Of a stretch of DNA of 64,000 nucleotides, positions 16,752-25,704 are shown piece by piece. The stretch's first letter is position 1, and each line of letters starts with the position of its first letter. The DNA is taken from positions 110,752-174,751 of the forward strand of contig NZ_RXFS01000014.1 in the NCBI RefSeq assembly GCF_003952185.1. The letters are read 5' to 3'. The notes beneath the pieces are model-generated. The model had not been told where the DNA came from and made no database searches. It was given only the letters and a program-made list of their open reading frames with translations. Origin of the DNA: Variovorax sp. 679. Lineage in GTDB: Bacteria > Pseudomonadota > Gammaproteobacteria > Burkholderiales > Burkholderiaceae_C. A program made the position numbers and the translations under genes.

Positions 16752-17914
16752 GCGGGCACTCCCTGGGGCGTACCGTTGCCCGCGGCTGCCTCGGCGACCG
16801 GGCGGTCGAAGAGGTCGACCGCCACCGTGTCGAGCGCCTGGTCGAGCGTGAGCCGCCAGGTCAGGTGCACGAGCATCTCGTCGAGGTCGACGTGCACGGT
16901 GTCGAGCTTCATGGCTTCGCTGCGCTCGGCGCCGGCCCCGTTCCTGCACAGCGCCTCGATCCACAGGCGTGGGAGTTCGGCCTCGATGCGGGGCGTCGAG
17001 GCGAAGAAACCGCTCATGAGCAAGGATTCGTCGCCCCGCAGGCCGCCGGCCACGACCTGGTCGGCCGGGGCGTACTGGAAGAAGCGTTCGTCGAAATCGT
17101 CGGCATAGTCCATGTAGGGCTGTCCGGCATTGCGCTCGCGCCAGGCGTCGTCGTAGGTGCCGGCCAGCGCTACGCGCGGTTGCCAGAAGCGCGCGACGGG
17201 GCCGAAGCCGGCAGGCCGTGCATCCTCCTGGTTGGCATGTTGCAGCGCCGTCGCAGCGTGCTCGAGCTGTGGCCCGTAGAACGGCTGGCCGGTGCCGTGG
17301 CGCCCGCCGGGATGCTCTTCGCGGGCCGCACTGCCGAACCATCCGCTGCCGCAGGGGTTGGCCGCGTGGGTGCGGGGCGGGGCCGATTCGTCATCGCCCT
17401 TGTCGAAGCCCCACCCGCCGTAGGCGAGTTCGTAGCGCAGCGGCACCGCGAGCGTGGGCTGCGGATCGGAAAGTCTGCGCTGCGCGGCGTCCTCATGCCA
17501 GTTCCACTGACGCGGACCGGTCAGGCGCAGTGTCTTTTTCAGCAGCGGTTCACACTGCCTGTGCACCAGCAGCTCCGCGTGCCATTCGCTTCGCGGCGTC
17601 CAGTCGAGGGCGCGCGCGGCACCCGTCACGTAAACGTCGGCGCCCGGCTTCCGCAGCAGAACGTCGGTCGCTTCGCGCAGGCTGGACAGCGTCGGGTGTG
17701 CAACATCCCAGGGCTCGTCGGCGAACACCGGGCCATGGTGCGAGGCCGCCGGCTCGAGCCGGCCGGGGGCGAGCACGAAGCTCGCGCACACCACCACCAC
17801 GTCGTGAAAGCGTCGGCCCTTGCCCATCTTGTCGAACTGGAAGTGCGGAAAGGAGGTGCCGTTGCGCAGTTGCTTCAGGCGCGGCACGGGGATCGGCGGT
17901 GCGGGCTCAGCCAC
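16748..17914 (-). CDS. DUF2169 T6SS accessory protein
   Basis: A 388-residue protein of the DUF2169 family, found beside vgrG and DUF4150/PAAR genes and thought to act as an adaptor or chaperone for effector loading. Characteristic stretches include VVCASFVLAPGRLEP, ALDWTPRSEWHAELLVHRQCEP (read here as a broken motif near residues 95-120), PLRYELAYGGWG and PCGSGWF. The start is a GTG at 17914 that overlaps the vgrG stop by 8 bp; the next in-frame ATG is about 28 codons further in and would lose conserved sequence. Its stop overlaps the DUF4150 start. No enzymatic motif is seen. Confidence 0.85.
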   Translation of the reverse strand: MAEPAPPIPVPRLKQLRNGTSFPHFQFDKMGKGRRFHDVVVVCASFVLAPGRLEPAASHHGPVFADEPWDVAHPTLSSLREATDVLLRKPGADVYVTGAARALDWTPRSEWHAELLVHRQCEPLLKKTLRLTGPRQWNWHEDAAQRRLSDPQPTLAVPLRYELAYGGWGFDKGDDESAPPRTHAANPCGSGWFGSAAREEHPGGRHGTGQPFYGPQLEHAATALQHANQEDARPAGFGPVARFWQPRVALAGTYDDAWRERNAGQPYMDYADDFDERFFQYAPADQVVAGGLRGDESLLMSGFFASTPRIEAELPRLWIEALCRNGAGAERSEAMKLDTVHVDLDEMLVHLTWRLTLDQALDTVAVDLFDRPVAEAAAGNGTPQGVPA

Positions 17915-20195
17915 GGGTGCCGTCCTTGTCCGCCACCAGCTTTCCGACACCGGCGGAGGCTGCCGCCGTGACCGTACCGAGAACTTGCGTCGCATGACCC
18001 GCCGCCTCGCCACCGCCGCCTCCGGCCACCTGCTGGGCGATCGATGCAAGTTGCCCCGCCTTGCCAAGCAGGTCGGCGGGGTTGCCGCCCATCAGCGCAC
18101 CAAGGCTCGCGAGCGGGCTGCCCGGAGGCTCGGCCGGCGGCGCGGTCGGCACCGCCTCGGGCTGCAGTGCGGCGCCGCCGCCCATGGGGTTGAGCCAGAT
18201 GTGCTCGCCGTTGACGGTCACGTCGTCGCCCTGCGCCGTGATGTTGATCTTCTTGCCCGTGACCGCGATGGAGCCGTCGGCCTTGAGCTGCACCACCGAT
18301 GCGCCCACACGCAGCGAGATGGTCTTGCCGTCCATCTCGATGTGGCTGCCCTTGTCGCCGCCCACGGACAGCAGGTACTTCTCTCCGACCTTGGTGGTCT
18401 TCGTCTTGCCGACCATGGTGTTGTCCATCATGCCCACGACGGTGTTGCGCAGCATGCCGACGTTGAAGGAGTAGGCCAGCCCGATGTTCACCATCTTGGC
18501 GAGGCCCACGTTGTGCATGTAGGCCATGCCGATCGTGGCCATCTGGTTGCGGCCCACCTTCTTGCTTCGGTCGCGCCCCACCAAGTGGGTCTCGTCATGC
18601 TCGACCTCGATGTCCTGGTTGCGCTCGGCGTGCAGCCAGACCTGCTCGGCGCCCTTCTTGTCCTCGAAGCGCAGGGCATTGGCGTTGGCGCCGCTGCCGC
18701 CTTCGGAACTGCGCGTGAGCAGGCCGCTCTGCGTGGCGTTGTCGGGAAGCGTCCAGGGTGGCATGTTGTCGGCGTTGTAGACGCGGCCCGTCACGATGGG
18801 GCGGTCCGGGTCGCCGTTCTCGAAGTCCACGATCACCTCCTGCCCGATGCGCGGGATCTGGATGCCACCGAAGTTGGCGCCGGCCCAGGGCGAGGAAACG
18901 CGCACCCAGCACGAGCTGTTCTCGTCCTTCGTGCAATAGCGGTTCCAGTGAAAGCTCAGCTTCACGCGGCCGTATTCGTCGGTCCAGATCTCACGGCCGG
19001 CCGGGCCCGTGACGATGGCTGTCTGCGGACCCGTGGTGCGTGGCCTCGGCACGGGCGGCGCCGGTGCGCGAAAGACCTTGCTCGCCGGAATCACGTCGAA
19101 GTCGACGCGGCACTCGAACTCCTGCTGCGAACTCGCATCGCCCACGTCCTGGAGCAGCAGATGCGCATGCGTGACGAGGTACTGCCGGTTCGATTCGTTC
19201 TGCGGATGGCGCTCCAGGGTCACCAGGCATCCCGGCACCACCGCGCGCAGGTTGCCCGAGCCGGTGGCGAGTTCGCCCAGGCTGCCGGCTTCCTCCATGC
19301 GCGTGCGCACCAGCTGTTCGCCTTCGGACTCGACGACGTAATCGCCCGGCCAGCCGTAGCGCTCCCAGCTGTTCTGCGCGGTCTTGCGGGGCATCGTGCT
19401 GATCTGCTGCAGTTCGGCCCTGGGGCGCTTGAAGTCGAAGTCGTCCGTCACCCAGCGGCCGCTTTGCAGTTCCTCGCAGGCATTGAAGCGATCGCAGCGC
19501 TCCTCGCGCACGGTTGCGTCCGCCGGATGGAAAGGGATGGTCTGGTAGCCCTCGTGGGCGAAGGGCTGGTGCGAGGCCATCTCGTCCACGATGACCAGTT
19601 TGTGGCTGTTCTCTTCGTGCTCGAAGCAGTAGTACAGGCCCCATTCGTGCAGCAGCCGCGCGACGAAGTCGTAGTCGCTCTCGCCGTACTGCACCTGGAA
19701 TTCGCGCGGCGGATAGCCGTGGGTGGTCCGGATCTCGAACGGCAGGCTGTACTTGCCGAGCACGGCCTTGACGATGTCCAGCACGTTCTGGTTCTGGAAG
19801 ATGCGGTAGTCGCTCGTGCGCGTTGCGAGCGTGAGCCATGGCTCGATCACCGCCTCGTAGAGCGCGCGGCGGTTCTCAAGGCGCAGGAAGCGCACGCGTG
19901 TGACCAGGCCCGAGATGTGGCGTTGCTGCGGACCCGAGCCCGGTCGCCCGTCGAGCACGATGTGCGCGGACATCATTTCGCCGACCAGCTGCTTGACGGC
20001 GACATTGGCCGCCTGGCGTTCGTTGTAGCCCTGCTGCTCGGGCGTGGCCAGCGTCAGCGTGTAGCGAAACAGGCTGCTCAGACCTTCGTCGCCCGCGATG
20101 GCGATGGGCTCCAGCGCCGGCGCGTTGCCGAGCGTGGGCATGGCGGACGAGGAGGCGGTAAGGACACGCGCAAGCTGCGCTGCGCCGACAGGCAT
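17907..20195 (-). CDS. vgrG: Type VI secretion system tip protein VgrG
   Basis: A 762-residue spike protein. The N-terminal gp27-like part (about 1-370) includes LFRYTLTLATPEQQ, YGESDYDFVARLLHEWGLYYCFEH and NSWERYGWPGDY. The gp5-like OB fold follows, with DEYGRVKLSFHWNR, CWVRVSSPWAG and GFEN-type IGQEVIVDFENGDPDRP. A beta-helix stalk of repeated short VG/IG units spans about residues 560-680. The C-terminus is a Gly/Ala-rich extension of about 75 residues with no obvious enzyme domain. ATG 20195 has GGGAGAG upstream. It leads a five-gene operon of overlapping genes; no T6SS sheath, baseplate or ClpV genes are in the window, so it is an orphan vgrG island. Confidence 0.95.
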   Translation of the reverse strand: MPVGAAQLARVLTASSSAMPTLGNAPALEPIAIAGDEGLSSLFRYTLTLATPEQQGYNERQAANVAVKQLVGEMMSAHIVLDGRPGSGPQQRHISGLVTRVRFLRLENRRALYEAVIEPWLTLATRTSDYRIFQNQNVLDIVKAVLGKYSLPFEIRTTHGYPPREFQVQYGESDYDFVARLLHEWGLYYCFEHEENSHKLVIVDEMASHQPFAHEGYQTIPFHPADATVREERCDRFNACEELQSGRWVTDDFDFKRPRAELQQISTMPRKTAQNSWERYGWPGDYVVESEGEQLVRTRMEEAGSLGELATGSGNLRAVVPGCLVTLERHPQNESNRQYLVTHAHLLLQDVGDASSQQEFECRVDFDVIPASKVFRAPAPPVPRPRTTGPQTAIVTGPAGREIWTDEYGRVKLSFHWNRYCTKDENSSCWVRVSSPWAGANFGGIQIPRIGQEVIVDFENGDPDRPIVTGRVYNADNMPPWTLPDNATQSGLLTRSSEGGSGANANALRFEDKKGAEQVWLHAERNQDIEVEHDETHLVGRDRSKKVGRNQMATIGMAYMHNVGLAKMVNIGLAYSFNVGMLRNTVVGMMDNTMVGKTKTTKVGEKYLLSVGGDKGSHIEMDGKTISLRVGASVVQLKADGSIAVTGKKINITAQGDDVTVNGEHIWLNPMGGGAALQPEAVPTAPPAEPPGSPLASLGALMGGNPADLLGKAGQLASIAQQVAGGGGGEAAGHATQVLGTVTAAASAGVGKLVADKDGTRG

Positions 20196-20387
20196 GAAAT
20201 CTCTCCCTGATGTTCTTGGCTGACGAAGCAAATCGTAGCAATTCGAGTATGAAACACCAGTAAGACGATAGATTGCTGCAGATCGAGTATTTCCGTGGCT
20301 CCGTGAAGTGTTTCGCAGGAGAAGCCCGCCACCCATGACTTCCGTCACTTGCGGCATCTCCGGCCCGCCCAAAACAATAGCGGCACC
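20196..20387. promoter_or_regulatory. AT-rich divergent promoter region of the vgrG island
   Basis: These 192 bp separate vgrG from the divergent gene at 20388 and are clearly more AT-rich than their surroundings. TCGAGTAT occurs twice, at 20243-20250 and 20283-20290 (40 bp apart), in the same orientation. Promoters for both directions must lie here; I could not fix convincing -35/-10 pairs. Confidence 0.45.
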
Positions 20388-21032
20388 ATGCACAGCCTGC
20401 CGCCTGTCTACCCCCGCATCAAGCATGTCGGCTTCCTGGAGTCGATGCGCCCGATGCTGGAGCAGGTCGAGGCGCGCGGCGGCGACCGCGAGGCGCATGC
20501 GCCCGTGGCCTATCCCTTGGCCGACGGCTCTGACCTGCTGGTGACCTTCGCGGTCGATACGCCCGCGCAGTTCGTCACGCTGACCGGAGAAGGCATGGTG
20601 GAGACAGGGCTCGACCCGCAGTCGATGTACGAGCTGGCCATCGACAACATGCTGCTGCTCGTGGCGCCCAATGTCGGCACGCGGGACTTCGGCCTCTACA
20701 AGGCGCTCGTCGCGGGCGACGGCTTCGAGGCCTGCATGCTGCTGCTGCCGGACCTCTGGGAGCAGCTTGCGCAGGAGTTCGAGGGCGAGCTGATCGCGGT
20801 GGTGCCGAGCCGCGACGCGGTCTATTTCATGGACAGCGGGGCGAGCTTCGAGAAGCGCGGCGAGATCGTCTCGGCCACCGAGGCGCTGGGCCGCATGTGC
20901 CGAGCCGCCATGGGTGTCAGGGCCGAGGCCGGGCCGCACGGCCTCTCCGACAAGGTGATGGCGCTGACGCCCGACGGCTGGTGCGTGCGCGGCACCCTGA
21001 AGGACTATTGCGAACCGGCGCTCGAAGCCTGA
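20388..21032 (+). CDS. Conserved hypothetical protein, possibly DUF1444-like
   Basis: A 214-residue soluble protein with no signal peptide. Segments such as PLADGSDLLVTFAVDTPAQF, YELAIDNMLLLV and VVPSRDAVYFMDSG recall the DUF1444 (YtpQ) family, but this is recall rather than a search. ATG 20388 (MHSLPPVYPRI) is taken as the start; an in-frame codon at 20349 would add residues that do not look coding. It is divergent from vgrG and convergent with the P450 gene, 28 bp away. No link to type VI secretion can be shown. Confidence 0.7.
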   Translation: MHSLPPVYPRIKHVGFLESMRPMLEQVEARGGDREAHAPVAYPLADGSDLLVTFAVDTPAQFVTLTGEGMVETGLDPQSMYELAIDNMLLLVAPNVGTRDFGLYKALVAGDGFEACMLLLPDLWEQLAQEFEGELIAVVPSRDAVYFMDSGASFEKRGEIVSATEALGRMCRAAMGVRAEAGPHGLSDKVMALTPDGWCVRGTLKDYCEPALEA

Positions 21033-21060
21033 GCGCCGCCAGACCCTCGGGACTGCGCCT

Positions 21061-24000
21061 TCAGCTGCCCGCCCACACGTCCAGCACATAGCGCTGGTCG
21101 GCAATCATCTTGTCCATCCACGCGGCGCTGTCGTGTCCGTGCTCGCGCGCGAGGTCGCTCAGCGTGCGGCGCACGTCGGGCTCCATGCGCGAGCCGTCGC
21201 CGCACACGTAGACCACCGCGCCGGCCTCCAGCAGTTTCCATACGTGGGCGGCCTGCTCGCGGATCAGGTCCTGTACATAGACCTTGCGTTCGCCTGCACG
21301 AGAGAACGCGGTGTGCAGCTTCATCAGGCCGCGATGCGCCCAGCCCTGGAGCTCGTCGGCGTAGATGAAGTCCTGCTCGGGATGGCGGCAGCCGAAGAAG
21401 AGCAGCGCCTCGCCGAGCGCATGGCCTGCCTCGGCCTGCGCAGCGCGCTCCTGCAGGAAGCCGCGGAACGGCGCGAGCCCGGTGCCGGGGCCGACCATGA
21501 TGAGCGGCCTGCCCGCGTCCTCCGGCAGCCTGAAGCCCTCGGCAGTGGTCTCGCGCACCACGCCGTGAACCGTGTCGCCGGCTTCCGCGCGCGCCAGGAA
21601 GTTGGAGCACACGCCTTCGAAGGTGCCGATGCCCGACTTGGCCGGGCCGCTCACCACGCCCACCGTCACGCTGCACCTGCCCGGCGTCATCGTCGGCGAC
21701 GACGAGATCGAGTAGTAGCGCGGCGAAAGCGGCGACAGCATCTCCAGGAATACGGCGAACGGCACCTGGCAGGCGCGGTGTTCTTCCAGCAGGTCGAGCA
21801 GCGACTTGCGCTTGTGCAGCACGTCGGCCTTGTACGCAGCCTGCGAGGCCTCGTCGCTGCCTGACAGGGCCACCAGCTTGGGCTTGGTGAACGGGCACTC
21901 GGTGTAGGCGGCGAGCGTGGCGATCTGCTTGCGCGTGGCCACGTCCTGCAGCTCGACGTAGTCGCCCAGCAGGCGGTCGACCGCGACCACCTGTTCCACC
22001 GGCAGCGCCGCCTTGCGACCCGCGGCCGCGTGCAGCCGTACGTGGGCCGTGCGGTCGAAACCGAAGCGCGCCATCGCGCGCTCGACCTGCGCGGGGCTGT
22101 TGCGCGGCACCACGCTCAGGTGATCGCCGGCGCGGTAGACCAGGCCCTCGGGCAGCATCAGCTCGACGTGGCGCGTGGAGCGGCCGGCTTCACCGTTGCC
22201 GCCGCTCTGCAGCTCGCGGTTCTCGATCACCCGCAGCGCCACCGCGCCCAGCGCATCGACGATCGCGTTCTTCTGCGGCGGCGGAAGCTCTTCCAGCGTG
22301 TAGAGCGGCTCGCTCTGCACGGGCGTGTCGGCGCCGGTCTTGATGTCGAAGGCTTTCACCAGCTCGGGCCAGAGCGCGTCGCTCCAGTCCTGGAAGGCGC
22401 CGTCCATGTCCTCGCGCGCATCGCCTTCGCCGCGCGGGTGCACGCGCGTGGCGCCAAGCGCCTCGAGCCGCTCGTCGATGCGGCGCGGCACGGCCTGGTA
22501 GGTGGCGGCCCAGTCGGTGTTGCCGCAGCCGAACACGCTGAAGCGAACGCCATTGAGCGAATCGTCGGCCTTGTCGAGCCAGCGGTGGAACTCGGCTGCG
22601 TTGTCGGGCGCCACGCCGTTGTAGGAGGCGCAGACGATGGCGACCGCGCCGTTGGCCGGCAGCCGCTCGGCATAGTCGTCGAGCGAGGCCAGCTGCGTGG
22701 AGAAGCCGCGCATCTCGCCGGCCTCGGCCAGCTGGCGCGCGAGGTCTTCGGCCGTGCCGAGGTTGGAGCCCTGCAGCACCAGCAGCGAGGTGCCATGGCG
22801 CGCAGCCTGCGGCTTGCGCGCGGCAGCCTGCACGGGCTGCACCGGGGCGGCGGCCGCGTCGGTCATGTTGCCGCGCGGGCGCGTGGCCGGGTCGCGCAGC
22901 AGCGCCTTGATCCTGAAGTTCTCGGGCTTGATCGTCAGCGCTTCCTTGATCTTCAGCTTGTAGCCCGTGTGGTCCACGAGGTTGAAGCGCTGCAGGATCA
23001 TGCCCAGCGTGAGCACCGCCTCCTGCAGGGCGAACTGCCGCCCGATGCAGGCGCGCTGCCCGTTGCCGAAGGGCTTGAAGGCATTCACCGGCCGCTCACG
23101 CTCGGCCTCGCGGCTGAAGTTGTCGGGGTTGAACCGGTCGGCGTCCTCGCCCCAGATGCCCTTGTCACGATGCAGCGCCAGCGCATGCATGATGACCATG
23201 TTGTTCTTCTTGATCGTGTACTGGCCGCCGATCTTCGTGTCTTCCTTGGCGCGCATCGAGATCGCGGGCGCGGTCGGGTACAGGCGCAGCGATTCCTTCA
23301 GCACCTGCATCACGTACTGAAGGCGGTTGACCTGCGCGTAGGTGGGCTTCTGCGTGGTGTCGGGCCCGAACACGTTGTCGACCTCGGCCTGCGCCTTGGC
23401 CATGGCCTCGGGGTTGTTCAGCAGGAAGTAGATGGCGAAGGACAGCAGGCCGCTGGTGGTTTCATGCCCCGCGATGAGGAATTCGATGCACTCGTCGCGG
23501 ATCATCTTGTCGGTGAGCTGCTCGCCGCTCTTCTTGTCCACGCCCGCGATCATGTAGCTCAGCAGGTCGGGCTTGGTGGCGATGTCGGCCCCGCTCGCAC
23601 GCCGCTCCTCGATGATGTCTTCCACCATCTTGTGCATGTAGCGGATGTCCTTGCGCTGCTGCGCGAGCTCCTTCTTCAGCATCAGCTCTTCGAGCGGCAG
23701 GCCGCGGCGGTTCTGCACCGTCTCCAGCGTGCGCACCATCGCATCGACGAAAGGGTGAAAGCCCTCGCGGTAGAACGAGTTGAAGCGGTAGCCGAAACCG
23801 CACAGGCCGATGGTGTCGAGCGTGAGCGCAGTCATGTCGCGCACCACGTCCACTTCTTCGTCGAAGTTCAGGCGCTCCCACTTGGTGACCAGCTGCCCCG
23901 CGATGTCCAGCATCATCGGGTGGTAGGCCTGCATCGCGCGCTGGCTGAAGTTGGCCAGCAGGATGTTGTGCGGCTTCGACCAGGTCTCCTCGTGCGTGTC

Positions 24001-24279
24001 CGAAGTGAACAGTCCGTGCGAAGCTGCCCGCAGCCGGCGCAGTGCGCCGCGCGTGCTCTTGTCGAAGCGCGGCTCCTCGCAGAGCTCGTCGACCAGCGCG
24101 GGCGACGACACCACGATCACCGGCATGCCCGGCATGTCGAGCCAGTAGATGCCGCCGAGATCCTGCGCGATCTTCCACATGTCGAGCACGGGAGAGTCGG
24201 ACCCGATCGACAGCAGGTTCCCGACGAAGGGCTTCTTCGCCGGATGCGGGATCGGGTAGAGCGAGTTTTTGCCTGCCAT
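21061..24279 (-). CDS. Self-sufficient cytochrome P450-reductase fusion (CYP102/P450 BM3 type)
   Basis: A 1072-residue soluble fusion that hydroxylates fatty acids or related chains near the omega end using NADPH and O2. The P450 domain (1-470) has the I-helix AGHETT (270-275), the ExxR motif ESLR (329-332) and the heme loop FGNGQRACIG with ligand Cys411. After a Pro/Ala linker comes an FMN flavodoxin domain (about 490-640; GSNLGTAEDLA). The FAD/NADPH reductase follows, with RYYSISSSP, GPGTGLAPFRGF and the C-terminal VLDVWAGS. Length and order match P450 BM3 (1049 residues). It lies 140 bp after a binding-protein gene, with an inverted repeat in its leader. Exact substrate unknown. Confidence 0.95.
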   Translation of the reverse strand: MAGKNSLYPIPHPAKKPFVGNLLSIGSDSPVLDMWKIAQDLGGIYWLDMPGMPVIVVSSPALVDELCEEPRFDKSTRGALRRLRAASHGLFTSDTHEETWSKPHNILLANFSQRAMQAYHPMMLDIAGQLVTKWERLNFDEEVDVVRDMTALTLDTIGLCGFGYRFNSFYREGFHPFVDAMVRTLETVQNRRGLPLEELMLKKELAQQRKDIRYMHKMVEDIIEERRASGADIATKPDLLSYMIAGVDKKSGEQLTDKMIRDECIEFLIAGHETTSGLLSFAIYFLLNNPEAMAKAQAEVDNVFGPDTTQKPTYAQVNRLQYVMQVLKESLRLYPTAPAISMRAKEDTKIGGQYTIKKNNMVIMHALALHRDKGIWGEDADRFNPDNFSREAERERPVNAFKPFGNGQRACIGRQFALQEAVLTLGMILQRFNLVDHTGYKLKIKEALTIKPENFRIKALLRDPATRPRGNMTDAAAAPVQPVQAAARKPQAARHGTSLLVLQGSNLGTAEDLARQLAEAGEMRGFSTQLASLDDYAERLPANGAVAIVCASYNGVAPDNAAEFHRWLDKADDSLNGVRFSVFGCGNTDWAATYQAVPRRIDERLEALGATRVHPRGEGDAREDMDGAFQDWSDALWPELVKAFDIKTGADTPVQSEPLYTLEELPPPQKNAIVDALGAVALRVIENRELQSGGNGEAGRSTRHVELMLPEGLVYRAGDHLSVVPRNSPAQVERAMARFGFDRTAHVRLHAAAGRKAALPVEQVVAVDRLLGDYVELQDVATRKQIATLAAYTECPFTKPKLVALSGSDEASQAAYKADVLHKRKSLLDLLEEHRACQVPFAVFLEMLSPLSPRYYSISSSPTMTPGRCSVTVGVVSGPAKSGIGTFEGVCSNFLARAEAGDTVHGVVRETTAEGFRLPEDAGRPLIMVGPGTGLAPFRGFLQERAAQAEAGHALGEALLFFGCRHPEQDFIYADELQGWAHRGLMKLHTAFSRAGERKVYVQDLIREQAAHVWKLLEAGAVVYVCGDGSRMEPDVRRTLSDLAREHGHDSAAWMDKMIADQRYVLDVWAGS

Positions 24280-24313
24280 GGTCTTGTTGTGCCTTTGGAA
24301 TGGACCCGCCTCT

Positions 24314-24342
24314 GATATCCGGGGTTTGACTTCCGGAGTATC
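24314..24342. promoter_or_regulatory. Inverted repeat upstream of the P450 gene, candidate TetR operator
   Basis: GATATCCGG (24314-24322) and CCGGAGTATC (24333-24342) form an imperfect inverted repeat centred about 49 bp upstream of the P450 start. CYP102 genes are classically repressed by TetR-type proteins binding such dyads. The local TetR gene at 25705-26397 is a candidate binder. Confidence 0.45.
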
Positions 24343-24363
24343 CCGACGGCACAGGCGGCAGGC

Positions 24364-24395
24364 AGGACGGGGTTTCCCTTACAAGGCCCCGTCCT
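24364..24395 (-). terminator. Hairpin between the binding-protein and P450 genes
   Basis: A perfect 9-bp stem, AGGACGGGG (24364-24372) and CCCCGTCCT (24387-24395), with a 14-nt loop. It lies 25 bp past the stop of the upstream binding-protein gene. There is no U-run, so it may be a weak terminator, an attenuator or an mRNA-stabilising hairpin. Confidence 0.4.
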
Positions 24396-24419
24396 CTTCA
24401 GCAGTTGCGAAGGAAGTGT

Positions 24420-25676
24420 TCAGGGCCGAGCCATCCTGCATTCCGTGCCCTGCGCCAGTTCGTTCCCGGTATAGACCGCATCGGTGCGGAAGCCGTAGTT
24501 CGTACCCTCCCAGCCGGTCTTCACCGTCTTGCCGTCCACCGGCACGATGGTGTTGACCACCTGCGGCAGCAGCAGCTGGTGGTCTTCGGCACGCATGCGC
24601 ACCGGGCCCACGACGGAGTCGAAGCTCAGGTCTTCGAGTGCGTGCGCGACCTTCACGGTGTCGGTGGAGCCGGCCTTGTTGATGGCGGCGGCCAGCAGGC
24701 GCGGCGTCATGTCGATGCGCGGCGCGAGGAAGTCCTTGCCGGTCTTCGCCTTGTAGGCCTTGGCCAGCGCATCGACCTTCGGCGTGTCGGCCTCGCCCGG
24801 ATGCCACTCGGCCACCCAGGTCAGCTGGCCCAGCTTCGCCTGCGAAACCGCCGTGACCGTGCCCGGCACCGAGCCTGCGCTGTGGTTGAAGTAGCGCAGG
24901 TTGTAGCCCGCGTCGCCCGCGGCCTTCAGCAGCAGCGTCATGTCCTGGCCCCAGTTGCCGGTGATGACCGAGTCGGCGCCGCTCTGCTTCACATTGGCGA
25001 TGTAGGGCGCGAAGTCTTTCACGCGCCCGATGGGATGCAGCGTCTCGCCGACGAACTGGATGTCGGGCCGCGCCAGGCCCACCAGCTGGCGGCCGTAGCT
25101 GGCCCACTGCTTGCCGTGCGCATAGTCCTGGTTCAGCAGGTAGACCTTCTTCACGTCGGGCGTCTTCTTGATGTAGTTGGCCAGTGCCTTCATCTTCATC
25201 GCGGTGTTGGCCTCGGTCTGGAAGTGCCAGAAGCTGCAGCCCTTGCCCGTCATCTCCGGGTCGATGGAGGAGTGGTTCAGCACGATCAGCTCCTTGCCCG
25301 GGTTGCGCTGGTTCCAGCGCGCCACCGACTGCACCAGCGCCGTGACCACCGAGGAGCCCGAGCCGCCGGTGACGATGGCCTTCGCGCCCTGGTCGATGGC
25401 CGCCTGCAGCGCGCTCTGGCTTTCCTGCGCCGAGAGCTTGCTGTCGAACTGCAGCAGCTGCAGCTTCGTGCCGCCGAGCACGCCGCCCTTCGCATTGATG
25501 TCCTCGATGGCGTACTGGGTGTGCATCAGCATCAGCTCGCCGACGTTGGCGAAGGGGCCCGAGAGCGGGTCGATGTAGGCGATCTTGTAGGCCTGCTGCT
25601 GGGCGTGCGCGGCGCCGGCGGTGGCCAGCAGGCAGGCAAGGGCGATCCGCGCCAATGGCGCTTTGCTGAACTTCAT
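24420..25676 (-). CDS. Branched-chain amino acid-type ABC transporter substrate-binding protein
   Basis: A 418-residue periplasmic binding protein of the LivJ/LivK (Peripla_BP_6) family. The signal peptide spans about residues 1-25 with cleavage after AHA. The mature start YKIAYIDPLSGPFANVGE and the GGVLGGTKLQLLQFD segment are family-typical. ATG 25676 follows GGAG. No permease or ATPase genes accompany it, so it must work with a transporter encoded elsewhere. Members of this family often bind aromatic or fatty acids rather than amino acids. It lies between a TetR gene (28 bp) and a CYP102 gene, suggesting uptake of the substrate processed by that module. Confidence 0.88.
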   Translation of the reverse strand: MKFSKAPLARIALACLLATAGAAHAQQQAYKIAYIDPLSGPFANVGELMLMHTQYAIEDINAKGGVLGGTKLQLLQFDSKLSAQESQSALQAAIDQGAKAIVTGGSGSSVVTALVQSVARWNQRNPGKELIVLNHSSIDPEMTGKGCSFWHFQTEANTAMKMKALANYIKKTPDVKKVYLLNQDYAHGKQWASYGRQLVGLARPDIQFVGETLHPIGRVKDFAPYIANVKQSGADSVITGNWGQDMTLLLKAAGDAGYNLRYFNHSAGSVPGTVTAVSQAKLGQLTWVAEWHPGEADTPKVDALAKAYKAKTGKDFLAPRIDMTPRLLAAAINKAGSTDTVKVAHALEDLSFDSVVGPVRMRAEDHQLLLPQVVNTIVPVDGKTVKTGWEGTNYGFRTDAVYTGNELAQGTECRMARP

Positions 25677-25704
25677 GATGGTTTGTCTCCGGAGGTTGTT
25701 GTCT

